Below, piece by piece: positions 1 to 8,036 of a DNA stretch of 50,667 nt (its first letter is position 1; each line of letters begins with the position of its first letter). This DNA is from a virus: IMG/VR virus record IMGVR_UViG_3300037808_001107, positions 1 through 50,667 of that record. The stretch is one strand, 5' to 3'. The position numbers and the translations under genes were made by a program. Under the pieces are notes generated by a model. It did not search any database. It saw nothing but the letters and a program-made list of their open reading frames with translations, and was not told the origin of the DNA.

Positions 1-576
1 TGTGTCATCATCTTTTCCAGATGCGGCAATAGTAGACTCATAATAAAATTTTACCTCTCCCTCGATGACATCTGAATCCCCGTATTTAATATCTCCAAGG
101 TTATAACCGATCGGTTGAACTTTATAATAACCAAGCTTTCTCACCACCTGTCCCGATGAATCATAGAAATATATTAAAATATTTGAGGTGTGGGTCAATC
201 CGGCTCTGGGCACGAAGGCGGCTGGAACTTTGGATTTTATGGGAGTTTCCCAATATCCCTGAACCATTTTTGGAATATCCCTCATTAGCTGCGGTGTCAT
301 AATTAACTTTAATGAAAGCTCTCCTAGATCAGCACTAGTTCCCTGTATATCAGTCTCTAAACTCAGCTTGGCGGCATTATTCTCATATTGTAATTCGAAT
401 CCTGGCAAGTCGACTGATGAAATCAAATGAGTCGGGATCTTATAGTTTCTTAACTTCCCCTTAGGGACAACGGTTTGGCCGGTGGATATAAGTCGTGGAT
501 ATATCCACAAATTTGTAATAACTTGATAACGATATTTTTGAAGTGGTACAGTATTTTTATCAGTCCAAAATGCCAT
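1..576 (-). CDS. Second tail-tube-fold protein, partial at its 3' end
   Basis: The frame opens with an ATG nine bases after a GGGGAG ribosome site and stays open to the left edge, giving about 192 residues without a stop. Its start, FWTDKNTVPLQKYRYQV, matches the start of the tube protein encoded just upstream (FWTSKGVDPKRKYRFTV). Later blocks also align in order: a LISSVDLPGF block with FAKTVDKPEI, ELSLKLIMTP with EVSLVLTDPI, and LGYYKVQPIGYNLGDIKYG with LKNAFIIKLGYGDLDYT. I infer a gp19-type fold. In T4 this fold is used by the tube (gp19) and the tube initiator (gp54), so either a second tube subunit or a gp54-like role fits. It follows a terminator and a late-type motif, so it probably heads its own transcript. 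Its C-terminus is outside the window. Confidence 0.7.
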   Translation of the reverse strand, partial: MAFWTDKNTVPLQKYRYQVITNLWIYPRLISTGQTVVPKGKLRNYKIPTHLISSVDLPGFELQYENNAAKLSLETDIQGTSADLGELSLKLIMTPQLMRDIPKMVQGYWETPIKSKVPAAFVPRAGLTHTSNILIYFYDSSGQVVRKLGYYKVQPIGYNLGDIKYGDSDVIEGEVKFYYESTIAASGKDDDT

Positions 577-596
577 GGCAATCTTCTCCCCATATT

Positions 597-605
597 ATAA
601 ATAGT
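597..605 (-). promoter_or_regulatory. Late-promoter candidate ACTATTTAT
   Basis: Read on the minus strand this is an exact ACTATTTAT, followed by AATATG, 20 bases before the ATG of the second tube-like gene. It begins directly after the T-tract of the upstream terminator, which is where a new transcript would have to start. The same element recurs ahead of other virion genes in the window. Confidence 0.55.
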
Positions 606-641
606 AAAAAAACCAAGAAATATCTATTATCTCTTGGTTTT
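606..641 (-). terminator. Rho-independent terminator after the gp26/frameshift region
   Basis: There is a perfect 10-bp inverted repeat (arms 609-618 and 632-641, AAAACCAAGA with its complement) around a 13-base loop. On the minus strand it is followed by a run of seven T. The stop codon of the small downstream frame lies inside the first arm, so the coding end and terminator overlap. The run of T also exists on the other strand, so it could act in both directions. Confidence 0.8.
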
Positions 642-878
642 ATAAGATTTTTTCATCTGATCATTTTCTTTTTGCATCTGATCTGATAGGCGCTGTAAGA
701 ACCAGCGGCGGATCTTAATGGGAAGATTATACGCCTCGATGAAACTCCACCCCCCATGGTATTTCATCAAAAAGAACTCTTCATAAACAGATTGGATATA
801 TTCATCACTTAGGCCAAAAAAAGTCCGTAGTGAACGGCACCTCCAGATCCGTTCCATAATTACAAGAAGGGCATTCAA
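627..878 (-). CDS. Small overlapping frame after gp26, probable frameshift extension
   Basis: This frame overlaps the end of the gp26-like gene by 74 bases. A free-standing start would be a TTG, or an ATG seven codons later, and neither has a ribosome site in front of it. The conserved-looking part, YHGGWSFIEAYNLPIKIRRW, lies wholly after the overlap. A run of seven U in the overlap would let ribosomes shift from the gp26 frame into this one and add about 62 residues. Overlapping frames joined by frameshifting are typical of phage tail assembly chaperones. From memory, a small protein with a similar GGF/W-S-x-x-EA-x-x-LP motif follows gp26 homologues in other T4-like phages. It is either a C-terminal extension of gp26 or a separate 76-83 residue protein. 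The first is more likely because no start signal is visible. Confidence 0.6.
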   Translation of the reverse strand: MNALLVIMERIWRCRSLRTFFGLSDEYIQSVYEEFFLMKYHGGWSFIEAYNLPIKIRRWFLQRLSDQMQKENDQMKKSYKTKR

Positions 879-1668
879 ACTCTTGAGTCATGTCAATGTT
901 TGGAATATTTTTCTCGTAGATCGCGCGCAGATGTTTTGAATCTCGGGCTGGCATAACTTCTATAAACTCTCCAATTAAACTTCTTGTTTCAATTCCATTA
1001 GCAGAAACAATGATAGCTTTCAGCATATCCGTAAGTTTTGTTTCTGGTAGATTTTTTCTCTTTTTTGATTCTTGTAAGCGAGCCATATACATCTCATCTT
1101 TTCCAGTCATCGGGCGCATCTCAACTTGAACTCCTGTAATCGGAGTAGTTATCATAAGAGTGCCATTTTCTGTCCAAGATGCATCTTCCGCGTCTTCATT
1201 AAACGCTTTTATTTGTACATCGGAAAGATCAAACTCATAATCAGAGGATGTCATACACGCTGGACATACTACCTTAGTTGAATATTCTGCGCCATATCCA
1301 TTAATTCTAGCCGCAATGAGGATAGCATTTCTATCCCCCGATAGCAACCCATCAGATCTTACCGACTTATCAATAATAATATTCTTAAGAAATCTCTCAA
1401 TTGCAATACCTTGTTTAATAAGTGTTTTAGAAGAAAGAATATCTTCCTCCTTCGCTGTCATATATTTAATTTCAATACTTTCCACACCACATAGAGGATG
1501 ATCCCCTGGATAGCAGCGCCCCTGTGAAGGAAGCTCTACGAACTCTGTTGGTGTTGCGAAAGATAAGCCCTCAGATTGTGACTGCATTACTGCTGCAATG
1601 GAGTCATCCGAGGGGGTTTCAGTAGCGTCCGGTTCTTTACCTAGTCTACTGCCACTATTTCTAGCCAA
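805..1668 (-). CDS. gp26: Baseplate hub/assembly protein, T4 gp26-like
   Basis: The 287-residue protein has the family signature near residues 45-53 (VELPSQGRCY), followed by an acidic, helical middle region. It carries two cysteine pairs, CPAC at 135-138 and CPSC at 266-269, which could together bind one zinc. This matches the T4 base plate protein family, whose T4 member takes part in assembling the baseplate hub. It sits after the tube gene, as expected for a tail module. The C-terminus is DFFWPK unless ribosomes shift at the U7 run, in which case about 62 further residues would be added. The family call is firm. The exact role in this phage is inferred. Confidence 0.8.
   Translation of the reverse strand: MARNSGSRLGKEPDATETPSDDSIAAVMQSQSEGLSFATPTEFVELPSQGRCYPGDHPLCGVESIEIKYMTAKEEDILSSKTLIKQGIAIERFLKNIIIDKSVRSDGLLSGDRNAILIAARINGYGAEYSTKVVCPACMTSSDYEFDLSDVQIKAFNEDAEDASWTENGTLMITTPITGVQVEMRPMTGKDEMYMARLQESKKRKNLPETKLTDMLKAIIVSANGIETRSLIGEFIEVMPARDSKHLRAIYEKNIPNIDMTQEFECPSCNYGTDLEVPFTTDFFWPK
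814..825 (-). other. Candidate programmed frameshift site, U7
   Basis: The minus strand reads GAC UUU UUU UGG in the gp26 frame and ACU UUU UUU GGC in the overlapping frame. Re-pairing of a Phe tRNA on UUU would give a +1 (or -2) shift, placing the overlapping frame after residue 284 of gp26. Without a shift, gp26 ends three codons later. A GGAGGU sequence lies 16 bases upstream of the U run and might act as a stimulator. Use of this site is inferred, not shown. Confidence 0.5.
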
Positions 1669-1696
1669 TTTTCACCTCTTTTTTGTAAATTTATAT

Positions 1697-2272
1697 CTAA
1701 TCATCGGAGTCATTGGTCCCATTGAAGAACGGGCCGCCTTCGCCTTGGGTAATAATTTCGGCCCAATCATATCTAAATGTCATCGTAATTTCTGACAAAT
1801 CCTCGGAAGTATAATCCAGATCGCCATATCCAAGCTTAATTATAAATGCATTTTTTAATGTCCATTGTTCTTGTGTTACACCTTTGGCATCAACTTGCTT
1901 AATTATAACTTCAAATGATTGGGTTTTCGCAATAGATTGTAAATTCTGAACTGCTCCCTCTGGACCCACATATCCCATTGCCGATAAGAGGGCTGCTGTC
2001 GCGCCCGCTGCATCTGGGCTGATTGGATCTGTCAAGACAAGAGAAACCTCATTCCACTCAACTGTTCCTGGAAAATAAAACTTATGTTGCATAAAGTTGA
2101 CATCTGCCGTATTGACTGTGATCTCTGGCTTATCAACTGTCTTTGCAAACCAAAGTGGGGCGATCGCGCCGAAAGAACTCCTATAGGTGGCGCCGCCGGC
2201 AAGACTAACCGTAAATCTATATTTTCTTTTTGGGTCTACGCCCTTGCTTGTCCAAAAATTATCTTGAGCCAT
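1697..2272 (-). CDS. gp19: Tail tube protein, T4 gp19-like
   Basis: This 191-residue protein follows the sheath gene, as gp19 follows gp18 in T4, and is close to the usual tube length of about 160-190 residues. It opens with FWTSKGVDPKRKYRFTV and contains the central TVEWNEVSLVLTDP strand block, which is typical of tube monomers that stack as hexamers inside the sheath. The C-terminal LKNAFIIKLGYGDLDYT segment is also typical. A late-type motif and an AGGAG ribosome site precede it. The left-edge gene is a clear paralogue. I am fairly sure of the tube assignment. Confidence 0.85.
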   Translation of the reverse strand: MAQDNFWTSKGVDPKRKYRFTVSLAGGATYRSSFGAIAPLWFAKTVDKPEITVNTADVNFMQHKFYFPGTVEWNEVSLVLTDPISPDAAGATAALLSAMGYVGPEGAVQNLQSIAKTQSFEVIIKQVDAKGVTQEQWTLKNAFIIKLGYGDLDYTSEDLSEITMTFRYDWAEIITQGEGGPFFNGTNDSDD

Positions 2273-2297
2273 TTTTTTAAAATCTCCTGCTTACATT

Positions 2298-2306
2298 ATA
2301 TATAGT
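2298..2306 (-). promoter_or_regulatory. Late-promoter candidate, variant ACTATATAT
   Basis: Minus-strand ACTATATAT differs by one base from the common form and lies 25 bases before the tail-tube ATG, in the short gap after the sheath gene. TATAAT can also be read here, so a host-type -10 is an alternative reading. No convincing -35 is visible. Confidence 0.4.
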
Positions 2307-2320
2307 AGTTAAAATCATTT

Positions 2321-5209
2321 TTAATCCGCGAAATCCGCGCCTTGATTCGTAATAATGAAGTCAAGCGCGATGTATTCAATCGCTTTAGCCGGCTTCAAGT
2401 AAATCTTGGCGTATACGATATTTCGGTCAACCAAATCTGGTGTAGTTGTGGTGCTATCCAAAATTAATCTGAAATCACTTAATCCGAGTCTCGTCTGGAC
2501 ACTCGCCAGGAAGGGTACTGCTACAGCTTTAAACCTGTCCCAAGTAACCTCTATGTTCTGGTCAAACAAGATTCCGTTTGCGAATATTGAAATTTGTTTC
2601 TTAACATAAATCAGCATTCTCCTAACATTAATTCTATCCAGTGCAGATGGTGTTGCTTGAAGCGTTTTCTGTCCAAAGATTACAATTCCCTCATTCGGGA
2701 AAGAAGCAATTGGATTGATATTCGCATCGTAAAGTTTATCTCTATCCTTAGAAGTTAATCTTTGACTTACATTCAAGACCGGAATACCAGCGGAGCCTTG
2801 ACTCAGTCCGCCTCTATTGAATCCAGCAGGAGCAAACCATACTTCCGACTGTGCTTCTGAAGAAGCCATAGTTCCCAAGGCGACCACAGAAGGTGGCACC
2901 CAGAGCCGGTTATTAGAAGTAACTGTATCTTGAATTTGGACCCACGGATAGTAGGTGCATGCGTAAGAAGTATTAATCTGCCTATTTTCTAAATCAATGA
3001 TTGCTTGCTTAACCGATGTCGCGGCGCGCGCTGTTCGATCTGAATAGGCGGTTGAAGTTTCTGTGAAAGGTGTATATACATTGTCTATATCAATGATTCC
3101 CAACGCATCCCCTCTATCTTCGCAAACCTGTATCACATGGTTTGTAATGGTATCGTTAGTTATACCTGGGACCGTGATTATATTGCAAGCGACAGCTTCT
3201 GGGTCGGAAACTATGCTTACCCCCTCTCGAAGAGTGTTCAGAGCATAATTTGTTGAAAGAGTGGCAGATGTCATTCCAGCATTTCTAAAAGGTTCAACCT
3301 CAAGAATATTTAATCCGTCAAATCCACCAGCGAGGGGAGAGTTAAATCTCACCCAGTCATCATCAATAACATCTTTCCAGCTTCCGGTGGCAGAATATGA
3401 AGTTCCGTTCACTGTTGCTGTTCCAGCGCGGCTACCTGATTGCCAATAGACGTAGTTCTTGCCAAGCGGCTTAACGAGGTCGTCCAAGGAGAATATCCAT
3501 TGTGGGGTTTTATTCACTGTTGAAATACCGCCCAATGGATATACATAATCTGGATATCCAGTACCGGGCTTGTCGCTGGAATAAAAAGTAGTATTTTCAA
3601 GATATGCCGAAACATTCAGCCCGAAGTAAGCATTTGTCTGATCCGTCAGTGCTCCAGCAGATGACGAAACTCTCAATTGACTTTCTGGGAAGACTATATT
3701 AGCTATATAATCCCCAAGAGAGCCTGTATTAATATTATCGCCATCGCCATTCGGCTTATCCTCTGGACCCGATGCTCCAGTTTCCAGAACTGCCGCGAAA
3801 GAAGAGCCGGCAGATCCACTTGCTATGGTAACGTCGATGATCTTGTCGGGCCCGTATACGCCAAAAGGCACTAATACGGGGTCAGCAATACCATTTCTAA
3901 CCGTGTCGTCTACTTCGACCCTAACATATCTAGAGGCATTATCATACTCACCATATTCTCTTAAGATGGTTTCTTCCTGATCCCATACTCTATATTTGTC
4001 GCCAATCTTCTTGGAAACATAATTATCCGAAAGGGGATTCAAATCACAATTTGAAAACCTTTCGACTATTTGTGGATTACTATCTGTATCATCGGCCTTT
4101 CGAAGAATAACTGTAAACGACCCGTAAGGGTGAGTACCTGTAGTATCTCTGGAATATGTTAAATCTTGAATGGCTACTTTCAAATTATCCTGAACCCATT
4201 TACCCGGTTCCAGCGCATGCACTTTGAAAAGCTTTTGCATCTGGCCGGCTCTATAAGAGCCAGTGACTGTACTAACATCTTGAGAAAAATACCATCCCGT
4301 AGAGGCCCTTGAGGCATCTGTTCTATAGTGCGACTTTGTATTATTATCAAATGGTAAAATAATGCCGTAAGAGGCAGTTGCTAATTCGCCCGTATCCAAC
4401 TTCTTTTGAATGAAGGATTCATAACTCTCACCAAGCCAATAAAGGTTTTCTCCGCGTGCAAAGGAACTAGCAGGAATAATTGGGCCCGCTGCTTGCGGGT
4501 TTGTATTGAAAACATTTCGAATAAACGTCTTAGATCCTGGATCAAAATTGAATGTTGTTCTGTAAACAACCTCGTCGGACGTATTCTTAATATATGCGGT
4601 GTAATCTGGTCCGGAGCTAGCTCCCACATCCGCAGATGGATTAATAAGAACGCCGATACCGCCTATCTCTGGTGTTGTGGTGCCAGCGAGAGTACCGGAA
4701 AGCGCGATGGCACTGCCCGTAGCAATGTACCAAATCGCGGCCAAATAACCATTGTGTGGGTTGACGGTTGTAGAGGAAGAGTGATTGCATAAGAATAATC
4801 CGTAAGCACCACCATTGTCCAACACCGAGGTACTAAGATCTGCGGTTCCCCAACCGGCTGCGCCGATATCTCCCGAAGCGTCTTCATTTGCCATTCCAGC
4901 TAAACGAACAACAGTAATAGCATCAACGCTGTTTCTCAAATAAGCTTGAGCGGCATAAGATGTATATGTCGGACCTTGATAGTTTCCGTCTCTCCACACA
5001 TCCCCAGTTGCTTTGCCCGGAACTGGATTTCCAAATATATCAACAAAGTCTGAAAAAGAGTTGATTTTCACTGGCTCCATGGCCGGCCCTTGTGGCAGGC
5101 GACCAATAACCACTGGCCCTGCATCTCTATTAACCTGCGGAAGCTGTGAATTATCAATTTCCTTGACAAAAACGCCTGGAGATACAAATTTAAATTTTTT
5201 AACTGACAT
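2321..5209 (-). CDS. gp18: Contractile tail sheath protein, T4 gp18-like
   Basis: This 962-residue protein has both ends typical of sheath monomers. The N-terminus, SPGVFVKEIDNS, is the arm that links subunits. The C-terminal region (about 850-960) has IEVTWDRFKAVAVPFLASV and the LVDRNIVYAKIYLKP strands that build the conserved sheath core. T4 gp18 has 659 residues, so about 300 extra residues lie in the middle (roughly 100-600). That region is rich in Gly, Ser, Thr and Asp and probably forms surface domains. It is followed directly by the tube gene. The ribosome site GAGGAG precedes the ATG, and an exact late motif lies 41 bases upstream. The sheath call is secure. The role of the inserted domains is unknown. 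Confidence 0.92.
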   Translation of the reverse strand: MSVKKFKFVSPGVFVKEIDNSQLPQVNRDAGPVVIGRLPQGPAMEPVKINSFSDFVDIFGNPVPGKATGDVWRDGNYQGPTYTSYAAQAYLRNSVDAITVVRLAGMANEDASGDIGAAGWGTADLSTSVLDNGGAYGLFLCNHSSSTTVNPHNGYLAAIWYIATGSAIALSGTLAGTTTPEIGGIGVLINPSADVGASSGPDYTAYIKNTSDEVVYRTTFNFDPGSKTFIRNVFNTNPQAAGPIIPASSFARGENLYWLGESYESFIQKKLDTGELATASYGIILPFDNNTKSHYRTDASRASTGWYFSQDVSTVTGSYRAGQMQKLFKVHALEPGKWVQDNLKVAIQDLTYSRDTTGTHPYGSFTVILRKADDTDSNPQIVERFSNCDLNPLSDNYVSKKIGDKYRVWDQEETILREYGEYDNASRYVRVEVDDTVRNGIADPVLVPFGVYGPDKIIDVTIASGSAGSSFAAVLETGASGPEDKPNGDGDNINTGSLGDYIANIVFPESQLRVSSSAGALTDQTNAYFGLNVSAYLENTTFYSSDKPGTGYPDYVYPLGGISTVNKTPQWIFSLDDLVKPLGKNYVYWQSGSRAGTATVNGTSYSATGSWKDVIDDDWVRFNSPLAGGFDGLNILEVEPFRNAGMTSATLSTNYALNTLREGVSIVSDPEAVACNIITVPGITNDTITNHVIQVCEDRGDALGIIDIDNVYTPFTETSTAYSDRTARAATSVKQAIIDLENRQINTSYACTYYPWVQIQDTVTSNNRLWVPPSVVALGTMASSEAQSEVWFAPAGFNRGGLSQGSAGIPVLNVSQRLTSKDRDKLYDANINPIASFPNEGIVIFGQKTLQATPSALDRINVRRMLIYVKKQISIFANGILFDQNIEVTWDRFKAVAVPFLASVQTRLGLSDFRLILDSTTTTPDLVDRNIVYAKIYLKPAKAIEYIALDFIITNQGADFAD

Positions 5210-5250
5210 CTAAGGGATTCTCCTCTAAATCTAGATTACTTTATCACATA

Positions 5251-5259
5251 ATAAATAGT
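5251..5259 (-). promoter_or_regulatory. Late-promoter candidate ACTATTTAT
   Basis: Exact copy of the element on the minus strand, in the 80-base gap between the gp14-like gene and the sheath gene, 41 bases before the sheath ATG. The rest of that gap contains only the ribosome site and no visible terminator. Confidence 0.55.
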
Positions 5260-5290
5260 TCACGGAATTGCGAAAGCCTCAATTAATATT

Positions 5291-5788
5291 CTAAGAAACT
5301 ACTTTGAAACTCATTAGCCCCTTTCGCGATTTGATACATTTGGCGCTTAGTTGAAATCTTGCTTCGACTTGTCCAAATATTTCTCTCTCTTCTGTGAGCG
5401 TGACAATCTCAAAAAAAGAGGAACCGTACTGTATATAGTCTCCTTCCCTCACATAAAGGTCCTGATCTTCAAATAATCTTCTTTCATGGAATCTAACCGT
5501 TAGAGAGTAGGTTTTATCCAGACCATAATTTTCTGTGACCGTTCCTATCCCGTCAAATTCAACCAGAACATATACTCTAACGGGTGCAAGGAAGCATTTT
5601 TCTATTGCCTCACCATACAGGGGATGAAAATTTGTCCTCTCCATAGAAAGCGGAAAATAAGTTATAGCTTGCCCAATGACTCGCTCCATAAGTTCGTCAT
5701 TGACTTGCTTTACGAGATTTCTTTCTTTTTCACCAAGAAAAAGAGGGGGAGGCGGATTTGAAGGTTTTTCCCATTTGTTCTCAGCCAT
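5291..5788 (-). CDS. gp14: Neck protein, T4 gp14-like
   Basis: This 165-residue protein is shorter than T4 gp14 (256), but its motifs come in the same order. They are a YFPLSMERTNFHPLYGEA block (compare the CYYVPRE...FGED block in T4), a strand with VRVYVLVEFDG, a NYGLDKTYSLTVRFHERRLF block, then EGDYIQYGSSFFEIVTL and a final GQVEARFQLSAKCI. The EGD-x-I-x-(Y/F) and FEI elements are the most diagnostic. In T4, gp13 and gp14 form the neck ring that seals the filled head. The gene lies in a gp13, gp15, gp14, gp18 order, slightly rearranged from T4. The assignment rests on remembered family patterns, so moderate certainty. Confidence 0.65.
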   Translation of the reverse strand: MAENKWEKPSNPPPPLFLGEKERNLVKQVNDELMERVIGQAITYFPLSMERTNFHPLYGEAIEKCFLAPVRVYVLVEFDGIGTVTENYGLDKTYSLTVRFHERRLFEDQDLYVREGDYIQYGSSFFEIVTLTEEREIFGQVEARFQLSAKCIKSRKGLMSFKVVS

Positions 5789-5793
5789 AATTA

Positions 5794-6666
5794 TTAATAA
5801 TCCTTTTTGTCACCCATTATTACTCTTTCTCTTACAAATTTGAATTCAACAGCACTTTCCCTAATTGTAACCTTTGGCTGTTCATCATTTTTATCGGCTC
5901 CCATTAAATATCCTAATATTTTTAAATCTATCGTAGTTTGAAATTTTCGCTCTTCTTCTCCCAAATTAGAAATATTATTTTCTAAACCAAATTCACCTTG
6001 AATAAAACCTTCAAACCTGTGACCGTCTTTATTAATAAAGAAATTATTTATTTGTCCTGTAGAAGTGATAAATGGTGTAAAAATTTCATTCATCTGTTGT
6101 TGATATTCGGTTGTAATCGTAACTTTATAAGTTGCCACAATATACGTTGGCAAAGGCATCGTTATTGTTTCATAAACAACTTTTTTATTATTAAAAGGAT
6201 AGGTTGATTGGTTGAATCTTCTTCTTGCATCTTTATTAGCAAAATTTGCTGTTTTCTCCTGCTGAATTCTTCTTGCAACAGTGAGCGTACCCCCTTTTGG
6301 ATCGTTTTGGCGAGCGATATGAGACCACGCGACACCTTTCATAGAGGGGTCTTTTATTAAAGACGCCCTCTCGACGCTCATGACCGGAAACGTAAAAATA
6401 TTATCCAGATTGCGCAACTCTTTATTTTCTTTCACTTGAAAGGCCCTTTCTGGCATTGACCATATGATAGGTACCTTCTTCCATCCATCATTTGTTGTAC
6501 AGAATATATTCAATTCTTCGTTTAACCATTCATGAAGGGCATAGTCAATTGTTTCGATAGTGGATGGCATAAAAGTAATTTCTTTCTGCGCAACTCCAGT
6601 AGCCTTTTTTTCCTCAGGAAAATAAGGTCTAAAATCATCATCAAATTGGTCTTTTTTGCTGCTCAC
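5794..6666 (-). CDS. gp15: Tail sheath terminator/stabiliser, T4 gp15-like
   Basis: The 290-residue protein resembles T4 gp15 (272). It has a VPIIWSMPERAF block near residue 65, a LDNIFTFPVMSVERASL strand near 90, and, around residues 180-205, PTYIVATYKVTITTEYQQQM-N-EIFTPFI. The last corresponds to the IYELSIFTRY...DDM-x-QI-x-EQILPYF core of gp15. The C-terminal part has a predicted beta region ending near LGYLMG. gp15 caps the tail at the sheath end and joins the tail to the neck. The gene lies between the two neck genes, five bases upstream of the gp14-like start. The call is based on motif pattern and position. Confidence 0.68.
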   Translation of the reverse strand: MSSKKDQFDDDFRPYFPEEKKATGVAQKEITFMPSTIETIDYALHEWLNEELNIFCTTNDGWKKVPIIWSMPERAFQVKENKELRNLDNIFTFPVMSVERASLIKDPSMKGVAWSHIARQNDPKGGTLTVARRIQQEKTANFANKDARRRFNQSTYPFNNKKVVYETITMPLPTYIVATYKVTITTEYQQQMNEIFTPFITSTGQINNFFINKDGHRFEGFIQGEFGLENNISNLGEEERKFQTTIDLKILGYLMGADKNDEQPKVTIRESAVEFKFVRERVIMGDKKDY

Positions 6667-6674
6667 TTATATAT

Positions 6675-7940
6675 TTATCCTTGGAAAATTAACATTGGTA
6701 CTTTTGTTTGTATCACGTTAACCGCCTCTGTTATTTCTGCATCTCTCTTAGCTAGTTCTGCATAAGTTAACTCATCTAAAATTGTTTTTAATTCTTCTCG
6801 TAATTTTTCTTGCTCATTCTGGGCCTGACTTAAGAGATCAGATGCATTTAAGGTAATATCAGATCCTGGAATTGGAATGGGATTGAATTTTCCTCGAATT
6901 TGGCCCAGAGTCTCTTTTGATAGGGCCAACGCAAATCTTCGGATCCACTGTTTTCCTATCGCATTAATGTTTTCATAGGGAAGATTATCGAAAGGAATAG
7001 TATTAATATTATTAACTCCACCTATTCCAGTATCCACATCGGAAGCCTCATCCCAACTATCAGGTATAACTGAAAATTCTACCCACATAAACCTGTATGT
7101 GCCTACCAGTTGCGGCTGAGGAAATATTCTTAACTTATTATCCTTTAATTCATATGAATAGTGAGATAGGCGTGTGAACAAGTGGTCTTCATAAGCCTTC
7201 GCTTGTAACTTATTCTGCCATACAGGAATTACCTCGAAAGAAGAATCGTCAGTATATTGTCCATAATATAGAAGGTTTCCGACAACATTCAATCCTCCGT
7301 AATAGCCGAAGAACCTCCACATTGCACCAGGTGTTTTAAAGAAGACTTTTTTGATTATAACCCTCTTATTTCCAACAATACCAGCAAAGATGGCCGGGTC
7401 GCCATTGGGCTGAACTCCGGTTGCCGAAGAACCTGAGATAATTGCTTGTAAGTCATAGTCTTGTTCTCCCTCCGTAATCTGAAAAGATGCCGAATAAATT
7501 GGAATTGTTCCTCCGACATCAGCGTTGAAAGAAAAACTATCAGCTACCCTCCTTTCATATTCGAAAGTAACGCGGGGGAATTTTAAATTAACATTAGTCG
7601 GCCCAGTTACAACATTTCCATCCTGATCAAATGTTCCCGTTGTTTGTCCAAGAACGTTGGAGAGGATATTTTTTGATTGATGCAAATTGACCAAATAACT
7701 ATATTCTAAAACAGCTTCTTCATAGTTTGCATAAACATTTCCGGCCAGCATTTCAATGTCTAAGACATCGCCACCCAATTTCTTATATGTATAAGCAACT
7801 TGATCAGCGGCGCCAGAAAGAAAAGCATTAGATGTATATATACCAAGCGGCAATGTTGCAGCAACATTTCCGGCTGTTCCGGTTATGGGTAAGATCGCCT
7901 TACTCATTTGGCTGACTGGTGTTAGTGTTGGCAATGCCAT
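6675..7940 (-). CDS. gp13: Neck/head-completion protein, T4 gp13-like
   Basis: This 421-residue protein is encoded directly after the major capsid gene. It has the YTYKKLGGDVLDIEM segment followed by YANYEEAVLEYSYLVNLHQ, a helical block I associate with T4-like marine phage neck proteins in this position. The C-terminal part (about 270-400) includes LRIFPQP and WIRRFALALSKETLGQIRGK, typical of head-tail connector or completion proteins, and ends in a coiled helix. T4 gp13 has 309 residues, so this one is longer. The start has a GGAGGG ribosome site, and a terminator plus late-type motif lie just upstream, so the neck-to-sheath genes can be transcribed apart from the capsid gene. Confidence 0.65.
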   Translation of the reverse strand: MALPTLTPVSQMSKAILPITGTAGNVAATLPLGIYTSNAFLSGAADQVAYTYKKLGGDVLDIEMLAGNVYANYEEAVLEYSYLVNLHQSKNILSNVLGQTTGTFDQDGNVVTGPTNVNLKFPRVTFEYERRVADSFSFNADVGGTIPIYSASFQITEGEQDYDLQAIISGSSATGVQPNGDPAIFAGIVGNKRVIIKKVFFKTPGAMWRFFGYYGGLNVVGNLLYYGQYTDDSSFEVIPVWQNKLQAKAYEDHLFTRLSHYSYELKDNKLRIFPQPQLVGTYRFMWVEFSVIPDSWDEASDVDTGIGGVNNINTIPFDNLPYENINAIGKQWIRRFALALSKETLGQIRGKFNPIPIPGSDITLNASDLLSQAQNEQEKLREELKTILDELTYAELAKRDAEITEAVNVIQTKVPMLIFQG

Positions 7941-7956
7941 TTATAGTCCCTCCGCA

Positions 7957-7965
7957 TTAATTAGT
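7957..7965 (-). promoter_or_regulatory. Late-promoter candidate, variant ACTAATTAA
   Basis: Minus-strand ACTAATTAA sits between the capsid terminator and the gp13-like gene, 16 bases before the ATG. It is the weakest match in the set (two changes from ACTATTTAT). Its place right after a terminator and right before a ribosome site supports it. Confidence 0.4.
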
Positions 7966-7969
7966 TTCT

Positions 7970-8005
7970 AAATAAACAAACCCCCCTCCGAAAAACGGAG
8001 AGGGG
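7970..8005 (-). terminator. Rho-independent terminator after the major capsid gene
   Basis: On the minus strand, CCCCTCTCCG, a five-base loop and CGGAGGGGGG form a ten-pair stem with one mismatch, followed by TTTGTTTATTT. It lies about 30 bases after the capsid stop codon. A terminator here would limit read-through of the strongly expressed capsid message into the neck genes. On the plus strand the hairpin is also followed by a T-rich run, so it may work both ways. Confidence 0.85.
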
Positions 8006-8036
8006 TATTTTTTGTGTTAATATGTTCTAGATTATG

